From positions 186,001-250,000 of the forward strand of contig NZ_FOUS01000002.1 in NCBI RefSeq assembly GCF_900114915.1: 64,000 bases of DNA, given 5' to 3'. Made by a program: the position numbers and the translations under genes. Origin of the DNA: Bradyrhizobium sp. Rc3b. GTDB lineage: Bacteria; Pseudomonadota; Alphaproteobacteria; Rhizobiales; Xanthobacteraceae. The number at the start of each line of letters is the position of its first letter. The first letter of the stretch is position 1. The notes under the pieces were generated by a model that was given only the letters and a program-made list of their open reading frames with translations, made no database searches and was not told the origin of the DNA. Positions 49,522 through 62,805 of the stretch are shown in pieces.

Positions 49522-49890
49522 TTCAATCCTGCCTATTCGTCAAGTCAGTCAAGCCTTGATGCAGATCCTGCTGTTAACTGAGGTTAGCTGTTTTGAAAGG
49601 TCAGGTCACTAGTCGCGGCGAGCCGTTGAGTTCGCTGATCTGCGACAAGATGCCCGCTCCTGCGGCGTGAGCGCTTAGTGATGCGTCATGTTGCGCCGTG
49701 ACCAAGCGGAAGCACCTGTCAGGCGGCCCACGGTTCGATCACTTGCTGATTAAACCAACAGCAGAGAATGCTGCGACGCGAGCCTCGGCGTCCCTCAGGA
49801 GTCGGGCAATCCGTCGGAACGCGGCCGTATTCAGCAGCACGTGCCATAGCACCCGATGCTACCAAGTGCCGGCTTTCTGGAGCCCGACGC
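49522..49890. other. divergent promoter region between araC-type gene and aceE
   Basis: About 370 bp. TCAAGTCAGTCAAG near 49539-49552 is a short direct repeat, and a GTTAACTGAGGTTAGCTG stretch near 49572-49590 contains a repeated GTTA-CTG core, both possible regulator sites. No gene is supported. Confidence 0.4.
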
Positions 49891-52569
49891 ATGACTGCAC
49901 ACATCGATCCGCCACGCAAGGCGGTCAACGCCGATCAGGACACGGTCGAAACCGCCGATTGGCTCGCATCGCTTGGATCGCTCCACCGCAGCGCCGGTGC
50001 CGAGCGCGTGCGATACATCCTGGCTGCGCTTGATCGGCGTGCGAAGGAGCTTGGAGTTCTGCCGGACTCTCCGCCGTTTTCGCCCTATCGCAATTCGATT
50101 CCGCTCGAGCAGCAGAAGCCCTACCCCGGCAACATCGCGATCGAGACGCGCCTGACGGCGATCATTCGCTGGAACGCGCTCGCGATGGTGGTCCGTGCCA
50201 ACAGGGCCTATGGGGAACTCGGCGGGCACGTCGCCAGCTATGCCTCAGCCGCGGAGATTTTCGAAGTCGGATTTAATCATTTCTTTCGCGCGTCAAGCTC
50301 CGAGTCGGAGGGGGACTTGGTGTATTTCCAGCCGCATTCGTCTCCCGGAGTCTATGCACGAGCGTATCTCGAAGGCCGTCTGTCGGACGAAAATCTCAAG
50401 CTGTATCGCCAGGAACTGAGCGGTCCCGGTCTGTCGTCCTATCCGCATCCCTGGCTGATGCCGGAGTTCTGGCAGGTGCCGTCGGCGTCGATGGGCCTCG
50501 GCCCGATCAGCGCGATCTACCAGGCGCGGTTCATGAAGTATCTGCAGCATCGCGGCCTGGTGCAGACGGCTGGTCGCCACGTCTGGGGTGTGTTCGGCGA
50601 CGGCGAGATGGACGAGCCGGAATCGATCGCCGGGCTCGCCCTGGCGGCGCGGGAAAATCTCGACAACCTCACCTTCGTCGTCAATTGCAACCTGCAGCGC
50701 CTGGATGGGCCGGTCCGCGGCAACGGCCAGGTGATTCAGGAACTCGAATCTCTCTTCCAGGGCGCCGGCTGGAACGTCATCAAGGTGTTGTGGGGATCGG
50801 ACTGGGACGATATCTTCGCACGCGACAGCAAGCATGCGCTGCTGCGCAAATTCGCCGACACCGTCGATGGCAAATATCAGACGCTCGGCGCCAAGGATGG
50901 CGCCTACAACCTCGCCAACTTCTTCAGCGAGGACCCCGAGGTCCGGGCGCTGGTTGCGCACATGTCGGACGCGGATATCGACGGCCTGAAGCGCGGTGGC
51001 CACGACTTCAAGAAGCTGTTCGCTGCCTTTGCTGCCGCTAAGGACATGAAGGGTCGGCCGACCGTCATTCTGGCGAAGACCAAGAAGGGCTACGGCATGG
51101 GCGGCGCCGGCGAGTCGCGCATGACGTCGCACCAGGCCAAGAAGCTCGACGTCGATGCGCTGTATGCGTTCCGCGACCGGTTCGCTCTGCCGCTCAGCAA
51201 CGAGCAGGTCGAGAATCTGGAGTTCTTCACGCCTGCGGAAGACAGCGCGGAAATTCAGTATCTGCGCGCCCGTCGCGCGGCACTCGGCGGCTACATGCCG
51301 GTGCGGCGACGCGCTTCGGCGACGCTGCCGGTGCCGCCGCTGCAATCCTACGCGGAGTTCGCGTTGCGCGGTGACGGCAAGGAGACGTCGACGACGATGG
51401 CGATCGTGCGGCTGTTCACCAATTTGCTCAAGGACAAGACGCTCGGCCCGCGCATCGTTCCCATCGTCGCCGACGAAGCCCGCACCTTCGGAATGGCGAA
51501 CCTGTTCAGGCAGGTCGGCATCTACTCGCCGGCAGGGCAGCTCTACGAGCCGGAAGATGCCGGCTCGATGCTGTACTACAAGGAAGCGATCGACGGTCAA
51601 TTGTTGGAGGAAGGGATCACCGAGGCGGGGGCGATTTCGTCCTGGACCGCGGCGGCGACCTCCTACAGCATCCATAACTTCCCATTGCTACCGTTCTATA
51701 TCTACTATTCGATGTTCGGCTTTCAGCGGGTCGGCGATCTGATCTGGGCGGCGGCGGACCAGCGCGCGCGTGGCTTTCTGATCGGGGCGACGGCCGGCCG
51801 GACGACGCTCGGTGGCGAAGGCTTGCAGCATCAGGACGGGTCCAGCCATCTGATGGCGGCGACCGTTCCGAACTGCCGGGCCTACGATCCGGCATTCTCC
51901 TACGAGGTGGCCGTCATCGTGGATCACGGCATGCGGTCGATGCTCGAGCAGGGCAACGACGAGTTCTATTACCTCACGGCGATGAACGAGAACTATGCGC
52001 AGCCCTCGATGCCCGACGATGCGCGCGACGGCATCATCAAGGGACTCTATCGGGTTCTGCCGAGCGCTAACGGGCCGGCGAAGATCAGGCTGGTCGGCTC
52101 GGGCGCCATTCTTCCGGAGGCGCTCGCTGCCGCGGCGATGCTGCAAAGCGAATGGAAAGTGCCCAGCGAAGTCTGGTCGGCAACGAGCTTTTCCGAGCTG
52201 GCGCGAGAGGCGCGTGAGGTGGAGCGAACTAATCGGCTCTCGCCGCTGTCGACCGCGGTCGAGAGCCACGTCGCACAATGCCTCGGCGGCAAGGTGCCGA
52301 TCGTCGCGGCTTCGGATTATGTCCGGGCGTATCCGCAACTGATCGGTTCTTACATCGAGGCCCCCTATACGGTGCTGGGCACCGACGGCTTCGGGCGCAG
52401 CGATACGCGCGCCGCGCTGAGATCTTTCTTCGAGGTCGATCGCAAGCAGATCGTCGTTGCGGCGCTGTCGGCGCTGGCAAAATCGGGTGACGTGGCGCGT
52501 GAGCAGGTCGCCGAAGCCATCGCCAGCTACGAATTGCCGACCGGCGTTGCATCGCCTTGGTCTCGCTGA
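49891..52569 (+). CDS. aceE: pyruvate dehydrogenase E1, homodimeric AceE type
   Basis: An 892-residue thiamine-diphosphate enzyme: FRASSSESEGDLVYFQPHSS, TAGRHVWGVFGDGEMDEPES (ThDP GDGxMDE), VNCNLQRLDGPVRGNGQVIQ (metal-binding N-x-N-x-Q), KTKKGYGMGGAGESRMTSHQ and the pyrimidine domain with TTLGGEGLQHQDGSSHLMAA. It decarboxylates pyruvate and acetylates the E2 lipoyl group. Alphaproteobacteria normally use the two-subunit PdhAB E1, so this enzyme is a foreign type. Start at ATG 49891 (GGAG upstream); the open frame begins earlier. Confidence 0.92.
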   Translation: MTAHIDPPRKAVNADQDTVETADWLASLGSLHRSAGAERVRYILAALDRRAKELGVLPDSPPFSPYRNSIPLEQQKPYPGNIAIETRLTAIIRWNALAMVVRANRAYGELGGHVASYASAAEIFEVGFNHFFRASSSESEGDLVYFQPHSSPGVYARAYLEGRLSDENLKLYRQELSGPGLSSYPHPWLMPEFWQVPSASMGLGPISAIYQARFMKYLQHRGLVQTAGRHVWGVFGDGEMDEPESIAGLALAARENLDNLTFVVNCNLQRLDGPVRGNGQVIQELESLFQGAGWNVIKVLWGSDWDDIFARDSKHALLRKFADTVDGKYQTLGAKDGAYNLANFFSEDPEVRALVAHMSDADIDGLKRGGHDFKKLFAAFAAAKDMKGRPTVILAKTKKGYGMGGAGESRMTSHQAKKLDVDALYAFRDRFALPLSNEQVENLEFFTPAEDSAEIQYLRARRAALGGYMPVRRRASATLPVPPLQSYAEFALRGDGKETSTTMAIVRLFTNLLKDKTLGPRIVPIVADEARTFGMANLFRQVGIYSPAGQLYEPEDAGSMLYYKEAIDGQLLEEGITEAGAISSWTAAATSYSIHNFPLLPFYIYYSMFGFQRVGDLIWAAADQRARGFLIGATAGRTTLGGEGLQHQDGSSHLMAATVPNCRAYDPAFSYEVAVIVDHGMRSMLEQGNDEFYYLTAMNENYAQPSMPDDARDGIIKGLYRVLPSANGPAKIRLVGSGAILPEALAAAAMLQSEWKVPSEVWSATSFSELAREAREVERTNRLSPLSTAVESHVAQCLGGKVPIVAASDYVRAYPQLIGSYIEAPYTVLGTDGFGRSDTRAALRSFFEVDRKQIVVAALSALAKSGDVAREQVAEAIASYELPTGVASPWSR

Positions 52570-52586
52570 CAGAGGGCGGAGCGCGC

Positions 52587-53867
52587 ATGTCTCATTCAAT
52601 TGAAGTCGTTCTGCCGGATATCGGAGACTACAAGGATGTTCCGGTAGTCGAAATCAATGTGTTGGTCGGCGACGAGGTCACAATCGACATGCCGTTGCTG
52701 TCGATCGAGTCCGACAAGGCGACGATGGAGGTGCCATCCCCGGCCGCAGGCACGGTGGCCAAACTGATGATCGACGTCGGGGCGCGGGTTTCACAAGGTT
52801 CGGTTCTGATGATCCTCGAAGGTCGCGGTGAATCCACCGCGCCTTCGCCGGCGGCTGCGTCGGCGCCACAGGTGGAGCAACGGTCCTCGCAGCAGGAGGC
52901 GCTGTCACAGGCGGCGCCCGCCGCTCCAGTCGATGGTTCGCGAGCACGTGCACAACAGCCGCGGCCCAGCGGGGCCGCGCATGCGTCGCCGTCGGTGCGC
53001 GCTTTGGCGCGTGAGCTCGGCGTGGCGCTGGACTCTGTCGTGCCCACCGGCCCCAAAGGCCGGATTCTGCGCGAGGATGTGGCGGCCTTCGTCAACGGAC
53101 TGGCGCGGTCGGGACCGGCGATGGCGCTTGCGCCCGACGCGCCGGTCGATCGGCCCAAAGTGGATTTCGAGAGGTACGGCGCGGTCGAGCGCCTGCCGCT
53201 GACGCGGATCCAGAAGCTGACCGGCGCGAACCTCTCGCGCAACTGGACCGTCATTCCCCACGTGACGAATTTCGACAAAGCGGATGTGACCGACGCTGAA
53301 GCCTTCCGCCAGCTCGCCAATGCCGAGGCCGCGAAGGACACGGCGAAACTCACCATGGTGTCGCTGCTGATCAAGGCCGCGGCCTTGGCGCTGCAGAAGT
53401 ACCCGCGCTTCAATTCATCGCTCGATGGCGACGAACTGATCCTCAAGCACTACGTCCACATCGGCTTCGCCGTCGACACGCCGAAAGGTCTGGTCGTGCC
53501 GGTGATCCGGGACTGCGATAAGAAGGGCCTTCGGCAGATCGCCGCCGAGATGCGCTCGCTTGCCGACAAGGCGCTCGCGGGGCAGCTCGCGTCGGGCGAC
53601 ATGCAGGGCGGCTGTTTCTCGGTGTCGTCTCTGGGAGGCGTCGGCGGTCAGGGATTTACGCCCATCATCAATGCGCCCGAGGTGGCAATCCTCGGAGCCG
53701 GTCGTGCCGCCACCGAGGCAGTCTGGAATGGGCGCGAATTCGAACCGCGGCTCGTCCTTTCCCTGAGTCTGTCGTGGGATCACCGGGTCGTCGACGGCGT
53801 AGCCGGGGCCCGGTTCCTGGGCTTCGTCGCGTCGGTGCTCTCCGATCTGCGGCGTTTCGCATTGTGA
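52587..53867 (+). CDS. aceF: dihydrolipoamide acetyltransferase, pyruvate dehydrogenase E2
   Basis: A 426-residue E2: one lipoyl domain (VVLPDIGDYKDVPVVEINVL; lipoyl Lys in ESDKATMEVPSPAAG), an Ala/Pro linker, a peripheral subunit-binding domain (SPSVRALARELGVALDSVVP) and the catalytic domain with the C-terminal SLSWDHRVVDGVAGARFL motif (His and Asp active site). It lies 17 bp after aceE and 8 bp before the E3 gene. The IGDYKDVPV lipoyl opening resembles beta- and gammaproteobacterial E2 proteins. Confidence 0.92.
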   Translation: MSHSIEVVLPDIGDYKDVPVVEINVLVGDEVTIDMPLLSIESDKATMEVPSPAAGTVAKLMIDVGARVSQGSVLMILEGRGESTAPSPAAASAPQVEQRSSQQEALSQAAPAAPVDGSRARAQQPRPSGAAHASPSVRALARELGVALDSVVPTGPKGRILREDVAAFVNGLARSGPAMALAPDAPVDRPKVDFERYGAVERLPLTRIQKLTGANLSRNWTVIPHVTNFDKADVTDAEAFRQLANAEAAKDTAKLTMVSLLIKAAALALQKYPRFNSSLDGDELILKHYVHIGFAVDTPKGLVVPVIRDCDKKGLRQIAAEMRSLADKALAGQLASGDMQGGCFSVSSLGGVGGQGFTPIINAPEVAILGAGRAATEAVWNGREFEPRLVLSLSLSWDHRVVDGVAGARFLGFVASVLSDLRRFAL

Positions 53868-53875
53868 GGACGCAG

Positions 53876-55591
53876 ATGCGGACAGAGGAGATCCGGGTCC
53901 CCGACATCGGGGACTTCCGAGACGTCGAAGTCGTCGAGATCCACGTCAGGGCGGGCGACGTCGTCGCGCGAGAGCAGGCGTTGATCACCGTGGAATCCGA
54001 CAAGGCGACGCTGGAGATTCCGTCGCCGATTGCAGGGGTGATCACGAGCATTTCGCTACGCGTTGGAGACAAGGTGTCTCAAGGCACCATGATTGGCACG
54101 GCGTCGGCGTCGGACAAAGCGGGCCCGCAAAGCGAGGCGGTCTCGGCGGATCAGGCCGATGCTGGCCCGCGTGCAACAGATCATGCACGCTACGATCTCG
54201 TCGTGATCGGAGGCGGGCCGGGCGGCTATTCAGCAGCTTTTCGGGCAGCAGATCTTGGACTGAGGACCGCGATCGTCGAACGCTACGGCACCCTGGGCGG
54301 AGTTTGCCTGAATGTCGGATGTATCCCGTCGAAGGCGCTGCTTCATGTTGCGGCCGTCAAAGAGGAGGCCGAGCGGATCGCTGACCTGGGCATTCGCTTC
54401 GGCGCGCCGCAGATCGATCTGCAGGCGCTGCGCGCCTTCAAGGACGGCGTGGTCACGAAGCTGACGGATGGGCTGAGCCAGATGGCGGCGGCGCGCCGCG
54501 TCACGGTGATCCGCGGCACCGCGAAATTCATCTCCGCGACGCGGCTCGAGGTTGCCGGCGAAGGGGCAGGCTCGCAGCAGATCGACTTCGGACAATGTAT
54601 CATCGCGACGGGCTCGCGCGCGGTGCAGTTGGCGGTGCTTCCCAAGGACGAGCGGATCCTGACCTCGACCGGCGCGCTCTCGCTGCGAAGCATTCCGGGC
54701 GCCATGCTCGTGATCGGAGCCGGGATCATCGGGCTGGAGATGGCGACCGTCTACAGCGCGCTCGGCGCGAAGATCGATCTTGTCGAAAGGCTTCCCGATA
54801 TCCTGGCGGGCGTGGATGCCGATGCGGTGAAGATCTGGCGTTCGCGCAATGCGCATCGCTTCGAGCATATCGACCTTGAAAGCAGCGTATCAACTGCCGC
54901 GGTGACGCCCGACGGCGTGACGGTTGCTATCACGGGCGCGTCAGTTCAGACACGATCCTACGATCTCGTGCTGCAATCTGCGGGCCGCGTTCCCAACAGC
55001 GGCGAGCTCGGCCTCGAACGGATCGGCGTTGCAATCGATCCGAACGGCTTCATTCAGGTCGACGAGCAGATGAGAACGACGGTGCGCAACGTCTTCGCCA
55101 TCGGCGATGTCGTCGGCGGTTCGATGCTGGCCCACAAGGCCGTTCACGAGGGGCACGTCGCCGCGGAAGTAGCCGCCGGGAAGCCGGCGGCCTTTACAGC
55201 GAAGATCGTCCCCAATGTCGCCTACACCGATCCTGAGATCGCATGGGTCGGCAAGTCCGAGCGTGATGTCGCCGATTCCGGAGGGAAGATCCGTTCGGCA
55301 AAATTCCCATGGGCCGCGTCCGGCCGGGCCATCGCGTCGGGCGCGTCCTATGGCATGACGAAGCTGTTGTTCGACGTCGAGACCGATCGCATCGTCGGGG
55401 GCGTGATCGTCGGGCCGCATGCCGGCGATATGATCGGGGAAATCTGTCTCGCGATCGAAATGGGGGCTGTCGCGATCGATATCGGCAAGACCATTCACCC
55501 GCATCCGACCCTCGGCGAGACGATCGGCATGGCTGCCGAAGTCTATGAGGGCATTTGCACCGACCTGCCTCCAATCGCCAGAAAGCGGTAG
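53876..55591 (+). CDS. lpd: dihydrolipoamide dehydrogenase with N-terminal lipoyl domain, E3
   Basis: A 571-residue E3. Residues 1-80 are a lipoyl domain ([35 protein letters not shown]), then the disulfide reductase: FAD site [20 protein letters not shown], redox pair [18 protein letters not shown] site [12 protein letters not shown] and the dimer-interface His-Glu in [11 protein letters not shown]. It reoxidises E2 with NAD+. E3 proteins that carry a lipoyl domain are known from betaproteobacterial PDH operons. Confidence 0.92.
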   Translation: MRTEEIRVPDIGDFRDVEVVEIHVRAGDVVAREQALITVESDKATLEIPSPIAGVITSISLRVGDKVSQGTMIGTASASDKAGPQSEAVSADQADAGPRATDHARYDLVVIGGGPGGYSAAFRAADLGLRTAIVERYGTLGGVCLNVGCIPSKALLHVAAVKEEAERIADLGIRFGAPQIDLQALRAFKDGVVTKLTDGLSQMAAARRVTVIRGTAKFISATRLEVAGEGAGSQQIDFGQCIIATGSRAVQLAVLPKDERILTSTGALSLRSIPGAMLVIGAGIIGLEMATVYSALGAKIDLVERLPDILAGVDADAVKIWRSRNAHRFEHIDLESSVSTAAVTPDGVTVAITGASVQTRSYDLVLQSAGRVPNSGELGLERIGVAIDPNGFIQVDEQMRTTVRNVFAIGDVVGGSMLAHKAVHEGHVAAEVAAGKPAAFTAKIVPNVAYTDPEIAWVGKSERDVADSGGKIRSAKFPWAASGRAIASGASYGMTKLLFDVETDRIVGGVIVGPHAGDMIGEICLAIEMGAVAIDIGKTIHPHPTLGETIGMAAEVYEGICTDLPPIARKR

Positions 55592-55608
55592 CTCAGTTGG
55601 CCCAATCG

Positions 55609-57138
55609 ATGTCCGTTATCGAAGCTCTTGAACAACGTCGCGCCGGTGCCAAACTCGGCGGCGGCGAGAAGCGCATCGACGCGCAGCATGCGCGCGGCCG
55701 CCTCACTGCGCGGGAGCGTATCGACCTGCTGCTCGACAAGCATTCGTTCGAGGAGATGGACATGTTCGTCCAGCACCGCTCGACCGAATTCGGGATGGAG
55801 AAGACCAAGATCCCCGGCGACGGTGTCGTCACCGGCTGGGGCACCGTCAACGGCCGCAAGACTTTCGTCTTCGCCAAGGACTTCACCGTGTTCGGCGGCT
55901 CGCTGTCGGAAACGCACGCGATGAAGATCACCAAGCTCCAGGACATGGCGATGAAGGCGAGGGCGCCCATCATCGGCCTTTATGACGCCGGCGGCGCCCG
56001 CATCCAGGAAGGCGTCGCCGCGCTCGCCGGCTATTCCTACGTGTTCCGCCGCAACGTGCTGGCGTCCGGCGTGATCCCGCTGATCTCCGTCATCATGGGC
56101 CCCTGCGCCGGCGGCGACGTCTATTCGCCTGCCATGACCGACTTCATCTTCATGGTGAAGAACACTAGCTACATGTTCGTCACCGGCCCCGACGTGGTGA
56201 AGACCGTCACCAACGAGGTCGTCACGGCGGAAGAGCTTGGCGGCGCCTCGGTGCACGCGACGCGCTCCTCGATCGCCGACGGCGCCTTCGAGAACGACGT
56301 CGAGACGCTCCTGCAGATGCGGCGCCTGATCGACTTCCTGCCGTCGAACAATTCCGACGGCGTGCCGGAATGGCCGAGCTTCGACGACATCGAGCGGGTC
56401 GACATGTCTCTGGACACGCTGATCCCCGACAATCCGAACAAGCCCTACGACATGAAGGAACTGATCCTGAAGGTCGTGGACGAGGGCGATTTCTTCGAGA
56501 TCGCGGAGAGTTTTGGCAAGAACATCGTCACCGGCTTCGGCCGTATCGCGGGCCGCACCGTCGGCTTCATCGCCAACCAGCCGATGGTGCTGGCCGGCGT
56601 GCTCGACAAGGATGCCTCGCGCAAGGCCGCGCGCTTCGTCCGCTTCTGCGATGCCTTCAACATCCCGATCGTCACTTTCGTGGACGTGCCGGGCTTCCTG
56701 CCGGGCACCGCGCAGGAATATGGCGGCCTGATCAAGCACGGCGCAAAGCTGCTGTTCGCCTATTCGCAGTGCACCGTGCCGCTGGTGACCATCATCACCC
56801 GCAAGGCCTATGGCGGCGCCTTCGACGTCATGGCCTCCAAGGAGATCGGCGCCGACATGAACTACGCCTGGCCGACCGCCCAGATCGCGGTGATGGGTGC
56901 CAAGGGCGCCGTCGAGATCATCTTCCGCAGTGACATCGGCGACCCCGACAAGATCGCCGCGCGCACCAAGGAATACGAGGACCGCTTCCTGTCGCCGTTC
57001 ATCGCCGCCGAGCGCGGCTATATCGACGACGTCATCATGCCGCATTCGACGCGGAAGCGGATCGCGCGGGCGCTGGCGATGCTGAAGGACAAGAAAATGG
57101 AAGCGCCGGCGAAGAAGCACGACAACATGCCGTTGTGA
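55609..57138 (+). CDS. pccB: propionyl-CoA carboxylase carboxyltransferase (beta) subunit
   Basis: A 509-residue carboxyltransferase: [20 protein letters not shown], SGGxR-type [60 protein letters not shown] and [20 protein letters not shown]. It transfers carboxybiotin CO2 to propionyl-CoA giving methylmalonyl-CoA. Length fits PccB exactly. From about 55650 on the codon third positions are almost all G or C, unlike the flanking genes. It starts 17 bp after lpd and precedes pccA. Confidence 0.92.
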   Translation: MSVIEALEQRRAGAKLGGGEKRIDAQHARGRLTARERIDLLLDKHSFEEMDMFVQHRSTEFGMEKTKIPGDGVVTGWGTVNGRKTFVFAKDFTVFGGSLSETHAMKITKLQDMAMKARAPIIGLYDAGGARIQEGVAALAGYSYVFRRNVLASGVIPLISVIMGPCAGGDVYSPAMTDFIFMVKNTSYMFVTGPDVVKTVTNEVVTAEELGGASVHATRSSIADGAFENDVETLLQMRRLIDFLPSNNSDGVPEWPSFDDIERVDMSLDTLIPDNPNKPYDMKELILKVVDEGDFFEIAESFGKNIVTGFGRIAGRTVGFIANQPMVLAGVLDKDASRKAARFVRFCDAFNIPIVTFVDVPGFLPGTAQEYGGLIKHGAKLLFAYSQCTVPLVTIITRKAYGGAFDVMASKEIGADMNYAWPTAQIAVMGAKGAVEIIFRSDIGDPDKIAARTKEYEDRFLSPFIAAERGYIDDVIMPHSTRKRIARALAMLKDKKMEAPAKKHDNMPL

Positions 57139-57146
57139 GAAGAGAA

Positions 57147-59162
<2,016 letters not shown>

Positions 59163-59225
59163 GCAGGCCATGTAGCCCGTGATGCGTGGTTGACAATTAG
59201 GTCGGTAACCGGTGCGAGATCAGGA

Positions 59226-61364
59226 ATGTCGATGTCATTTCCAGATGAATGGAAGAGGATTGCCGAGAAGGAACTAAAAGGCGATCCCATCGCGCTCGTG
59301 CGGAAGGTTCCGGAGGGCATTGAAGTCAAGCCGATCTATACGGCTTCTGATTTAGATGGGATCGAGCATCTGGACACGTTACCTGGCATGTCGCCGTTCG
59401 TTCGCGGTCCTAAGGCGACGATGTATACTGGCAGACCGTGGACAATCCGCCAGTATGCGGGATTCTCGACTGCAGAGGCGTCAAACGCATTCTATCGTTC
59501 CGCCCTTTCCTCAGGACAGAAGGGCTTGTCGGTTGCATTCGACTTGGCGACCCACCGCGGCTATGATTCTGATCATCCTCGCGTCCTAGGTGATGTCGGG
59601 AAGGCGGGCGTTGCCATCGACTCAGTCGAAGACATGAAGATCCTCTTTGACGGCATTCCCCTCGGGGAAACGTCGGTGTCGATGACCATGAACGGAGCGA
59701 TAATCCCCATTCTCGCAACCTTCATTGTCGCCGGTGAAGAGCAGGGAATTCCGCGCGAAGCTCTCTCGGGAACTGTCCAAAATGACATTCTGAAGGAGTT
59801 CATGGTCCGCAATACATACATTTATCCGCCGGAACCATCGATGCGCATTGTTGCTGACATTATAGCGTTTACCGCGCAGAACATGCCGCGCTTCAACTCC
59901 ATCTCGATTTCAGGCTACCATATGCAAGAGGCGGGGGCGACGCTCGTCCAGGAGCTGGCCTTTACGCTTGCTGATGGACGTGAATACGTCCGGTCTGCTC
60001 TTGCCAAGGGCCTTAACATCGATGACTTTGCAGGGCGGCTTTCATTCTTCTTCGCTATCGGAATGAATTTCTTCATGGAAGCGGCGAAGTTGCGCGCTGC
60101 TCGGCTTATCTGGTCGCGTGTTATGGCGGAATTCAATCCTAAAAAGCAGTCGTCCTTAGTGCTTCGTACGCACTGTCAGACGTCGGGAGTGTCGCTCCAG
60201 GAGCATGATCCGTATAACAATATCGTGCGGACCGCTTATGAGGCCTTAGCCGCCGTTCTGGGCGGCACGCAATCGCTGCACACAAATTCGTTCGACGAAG
60301 CCATCGCATTGCCTACTGAGTTTTCGGCTCGGATTGCCCGGAACACCCAGCTGATCCTTCAGCATGAGACGGGCGTCGCCGACGTCGTCGATCCCCTCGC
60401 GGGATCCTACTATGTCGAGCGCCTGACGGACGATCTCGTCAAGGCTGCCTGGCAACTCATGGAGGAGGTCGAAGAGCGGGGAGGGATGGCGAACGCGATC
60501 GCGACAGGGTGGCCTAAGCGATTGATCGAAGAATCGGCGACGCGCAAGCAGGCCGCGATCGATCGCGGCGATCAGGTTATTGTCGGAGTTAATCGGTTTC
60601 GGCTTGAACAAGAGGAGCCAATCGACATTCTGGAGATCGACAATTCGACTGTGCGCGCTTCGCAAATTCGCCGCCTGACCGATATCAAACGGTCGAGAGA
60701 TTCTAAGGGCGTCTCCAGTGCGTTGGCCCGACTAACCCGGGTCGCGCAATTAGGTGAGGGAAATCTGCTGGAAGCCGCGATTGAGGCCGCTAGGTCTCGA
60801 GCAACCGTCGGCGAAATGTCTGATGCAATGCGGCAGGCTTTTGGAGATCACCAGGCGATACCCGATGTTGTTTCGAGTGTCTATGGCCCTGCTTATGGAA
60901 ACGATCCCGAGTTCACCAATCTTGTCTCGCGGCTCGACGAAGTGTCACAAGTGATTGGCGTGAGGCCAAAGATTATGGTCGCCAAGCTAGGACAAGATGG
61001 TCATGATCGAGGTGCGAAGGTTATTGCGTCGGCATTCGGCGATATGGGGTTCGATGTTGTTGCCGGTCCTTTGTTTCAGACGCCAGCCGAAGCTGCCGCG
61101 ATGGCCGTTCAGGCAAAGGTACATGTTCTGGGGGTCTCGTCGCTCGCGGCCGGTCACAGGACGCTCGTTCCTCAGGTTGTCAGGGAGTTGAAGCTGGCTG
61201 GCGCTGGCGGCATCATTGTTGTTTGCGGGGGCGTCGTGCCACGGCAGGACTACGAGGAATTGCTTCGGAGCGGAGTGGCAGCCGTGTTTGGACCTGGTAC
61301 CAACGTACTTGAGGCCGCTATGGCAGTTCTCGATCTTATCGAGGGACGGCGAAGAAATCGCTGA
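59226..61364 (+). CDS. scpA: methylmalonyl-CoA mutase, single-chain type
   Basis: A 712-residue B12 enzyme: substrate barrel ([76 protein letters not shown]) and the C-terminal cobalamin domain with [11 protein letters not shown]. It rearranges methylmalonyl-CoA to succinyl-CoA. Length fits the active large subunit; no separate small subunit is present. Codon use is visibly more A/T-rich at third positions than pccBA next to it. A TTG start 36 bases upstream is possible but ATG 59226 is better. No epimerase gene is evident nearby. Confidence 0.92.
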   Translation: MSMSFPDEWKRIAEKELKGDPIALVRKVPEGIEVKPIYTASDLDGIEHLDTLPGMSPFVRGPKATMYTGRPWTIRQYAGFSTAEASNAFYRSALSSGQKGLSVAFDLATHRGYDSDHPRVLGDVGKAGVAIDSVEDMKILFDGIPLGETSVSMTMNGAIIPILATFIVAGEEQGIPREALSGTVQNDILKEFMVRNTYIYPPEPSMRIVADIIAFTAQNMPRFNSISISGYHMQEAGATLVQELAFTLADGREYVRSALAKGLNIDDFAGRLSFFFAIGMNFFMEAAKLRAARLIWSRVMAEFNPKKQSSLVLRTHCQTSGVSLQEHDPYNNIVRTAYEALAAVLGGTQSLHTNSFDEAIALPTEFSARIARNTQLILQHETGVADVVDPLAGSYYVERLTDDLVKAAWQLMEEVEERGGMANAIATGWPKRLIEESATRKQAAIDRGDQVIVGVNRFRLEQEEPIDILEIDNSTVRASQIRRLTDIKRSRDSKGVSSALARLTRVAQLGEGNLLEAAIEAARSRATVGEMSDAMRQAFGDHQAIPDVVSSVYGPAYGNDPEFTNLVSRLDEVSQVIGVRPKIMVAKLGQDGHDRGAKVIASAFGDMGFDVVAGPLFQTPAEAAAMAVQAKVHVLGVSSLAAGHRTLVPQVVRELKLAGAGGIIVVCGGVVPRQDYEELLRSGVAAVFGPGTNVLEAAMAVLDLIEGRRRNR

Positions 61365-61469
61365 TCGAGGCCCGACCGCTTTGAAGTTGCACGGGCTTCG
61401 ATCAGGATCCGTTCTATTCATCCAAGCACTAGCGCGCGCCGCGAGCGTACGGACCGCGGCTGGCCCGCG

Positions 61470-61860
61470 GGGGTGATGGCCACTTCGGTTAGCGGCACGT
61501 CGAAGACGTCATGGAGAAGAAAAGCGGCCCGCTCCAGAGGAGACAGACGCTCGAGGGCCAGCATCAACGTGACCGTGACGTCGTCGGCGACCGTCTCGTC
61601 TGGCTCCATGGAACCCACGAGAGGATCTGGCAGCCAGGGTCCCAGGTAGGCTTCCCGGCGCGCGCGCGCGGCGCGGCGTCGTCAGGGCACAGGCGTGTGA
61701 CGATGCGGGTTAGATGGGCGGGAGGCGAATCGACGTAATCCTCCACCCCGACCCACCGCAGCCATGCGTCCTGAACGACCTCCTGCGCCTCGGCGAGCGA
61801 GCCCATCATCCGATAGGCCAGGCGTGTCAGGCGCCTGCGCTTCGCTTCGAACTCGGTGTC
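61470..61860 (-). pseudogene. ECF sigma factor (SigJ/ECF41-like) remnant
   Basis: Read leftward, one frame gives RRRLTRLAYRMMGSLAEAQE, VVQDAWLRWVGVEDYVDSPP, AHLTRIVTRLC (sigma region 2), and another gives MEPDETVADDVTVTLMLALE, RLSPLERAAFLLHDVFDVPL (region 4 start). The piece between is shifted and garbled, and the C-terminal SnoaL-like domain of this family is absent. A decayed gene at the right end of the island. Confidence 0.65.
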
Positions 61861-62146
61861 GCCGACTCGATGGAAACCCGTTGGCCATAGAGTTGGCTGC
61901 CGCCGAACGGCTGCCGAAATCGCTGCCGCCTGTCATCCGTCGGGGAGGAAGCAATAGCCTCGGCCTGGTACATTGGAAACATAGCCATCGCACTGCGACG
62001 CTGCCATCAGCGGCGACGACGTCGTACGAGATCCGCCCCGCTGGCAAATAGAACAGCGCGCCCGCTCGCAAGGGCCTTCGAGCCGCTGCTCGGCTCATTA
62101 GCCGCCCGAATAACGGGCAATCGGAAAGGGCGCTTTCTCGTCCGGT

Positions 62147-62375
62147 GTGGGATACCGGATTGATCCAGCGAAACGAGAAGCGCTTCTGCAGGCGATCGCC
62201 GGCTTGGAGCAGCAACGACGGTGCGACGGCGCTTACGCGTGGGATCTCTTCGAGGACGCGGCTGTGAACGGCCGCAACCTGGAGGCTTTCAAGGTCGCCT
62301 CGTGGCTCGAGCACCTGAGGCAGCCCAGCGCGTGACAAACGCTGACCGTGCATCCAGGATGCGATCGGCGGCGTC
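62147..62375 (+). pseudogene. MFS transporter C-terminal remnant
   Basis: RIDPAKREALLQAIAGLEQQ, RRCDGAYAWDLFEDAAVNGR and FKVASWLEHLRQ look like the cytoplasmic C-terminus of the large MFS_3-type permeases (usually ending SWLEHLRQHERVTNADR). The frame then shifts, with RVTNADRASR found in the +1 frame. All membrane helices are missing. Confidence 0.5.
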
Positions 62376-62805
62376 AACGCATCAGCCGCTCCAACCATTA
62401 CGCATTTCATCGCCACCGATCTTCGGATGCGCGATTAAGCGGGCTCATTCCCCTGCGGCGATCAGAAGCCGAAGGACCGGATTTGGCCAGAGTTGGCTTC
62501 GGGGAGCCTTATGGGGTCCGATCTGAAACCCGTCATTTTTTAAGTGGGCCATTTTTGGCGGGTTGAGTGTTACGGCTTCTCGCCTACGCGCCGTGTATCG
62601 CTAAGACGGACTCACAGCGGGCCGGAAAGCCCATCATGAGTCTGCGTTCCGCCGACAGCCACCACCTGTCGCAAGTCAGCTCATGGCGCAAGGCTGACGT
62701 GATGCAGTTACCCGCCGAAGTCCGCTCTCAAGGCCAAAGCAGGCAAGACGATCCCTTGCAGTTACATATTCAGCGAGCAGGTTCAAATTTGACGAAGGTC
62801 GCGCT
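62376..62805. other. non-coding spacer before integrase 2
   Basis: About 430 bp with no supported gene. Frames at 62567-62809 lack ribosome sites and resemble no protein I know. Confidence 0.35.
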
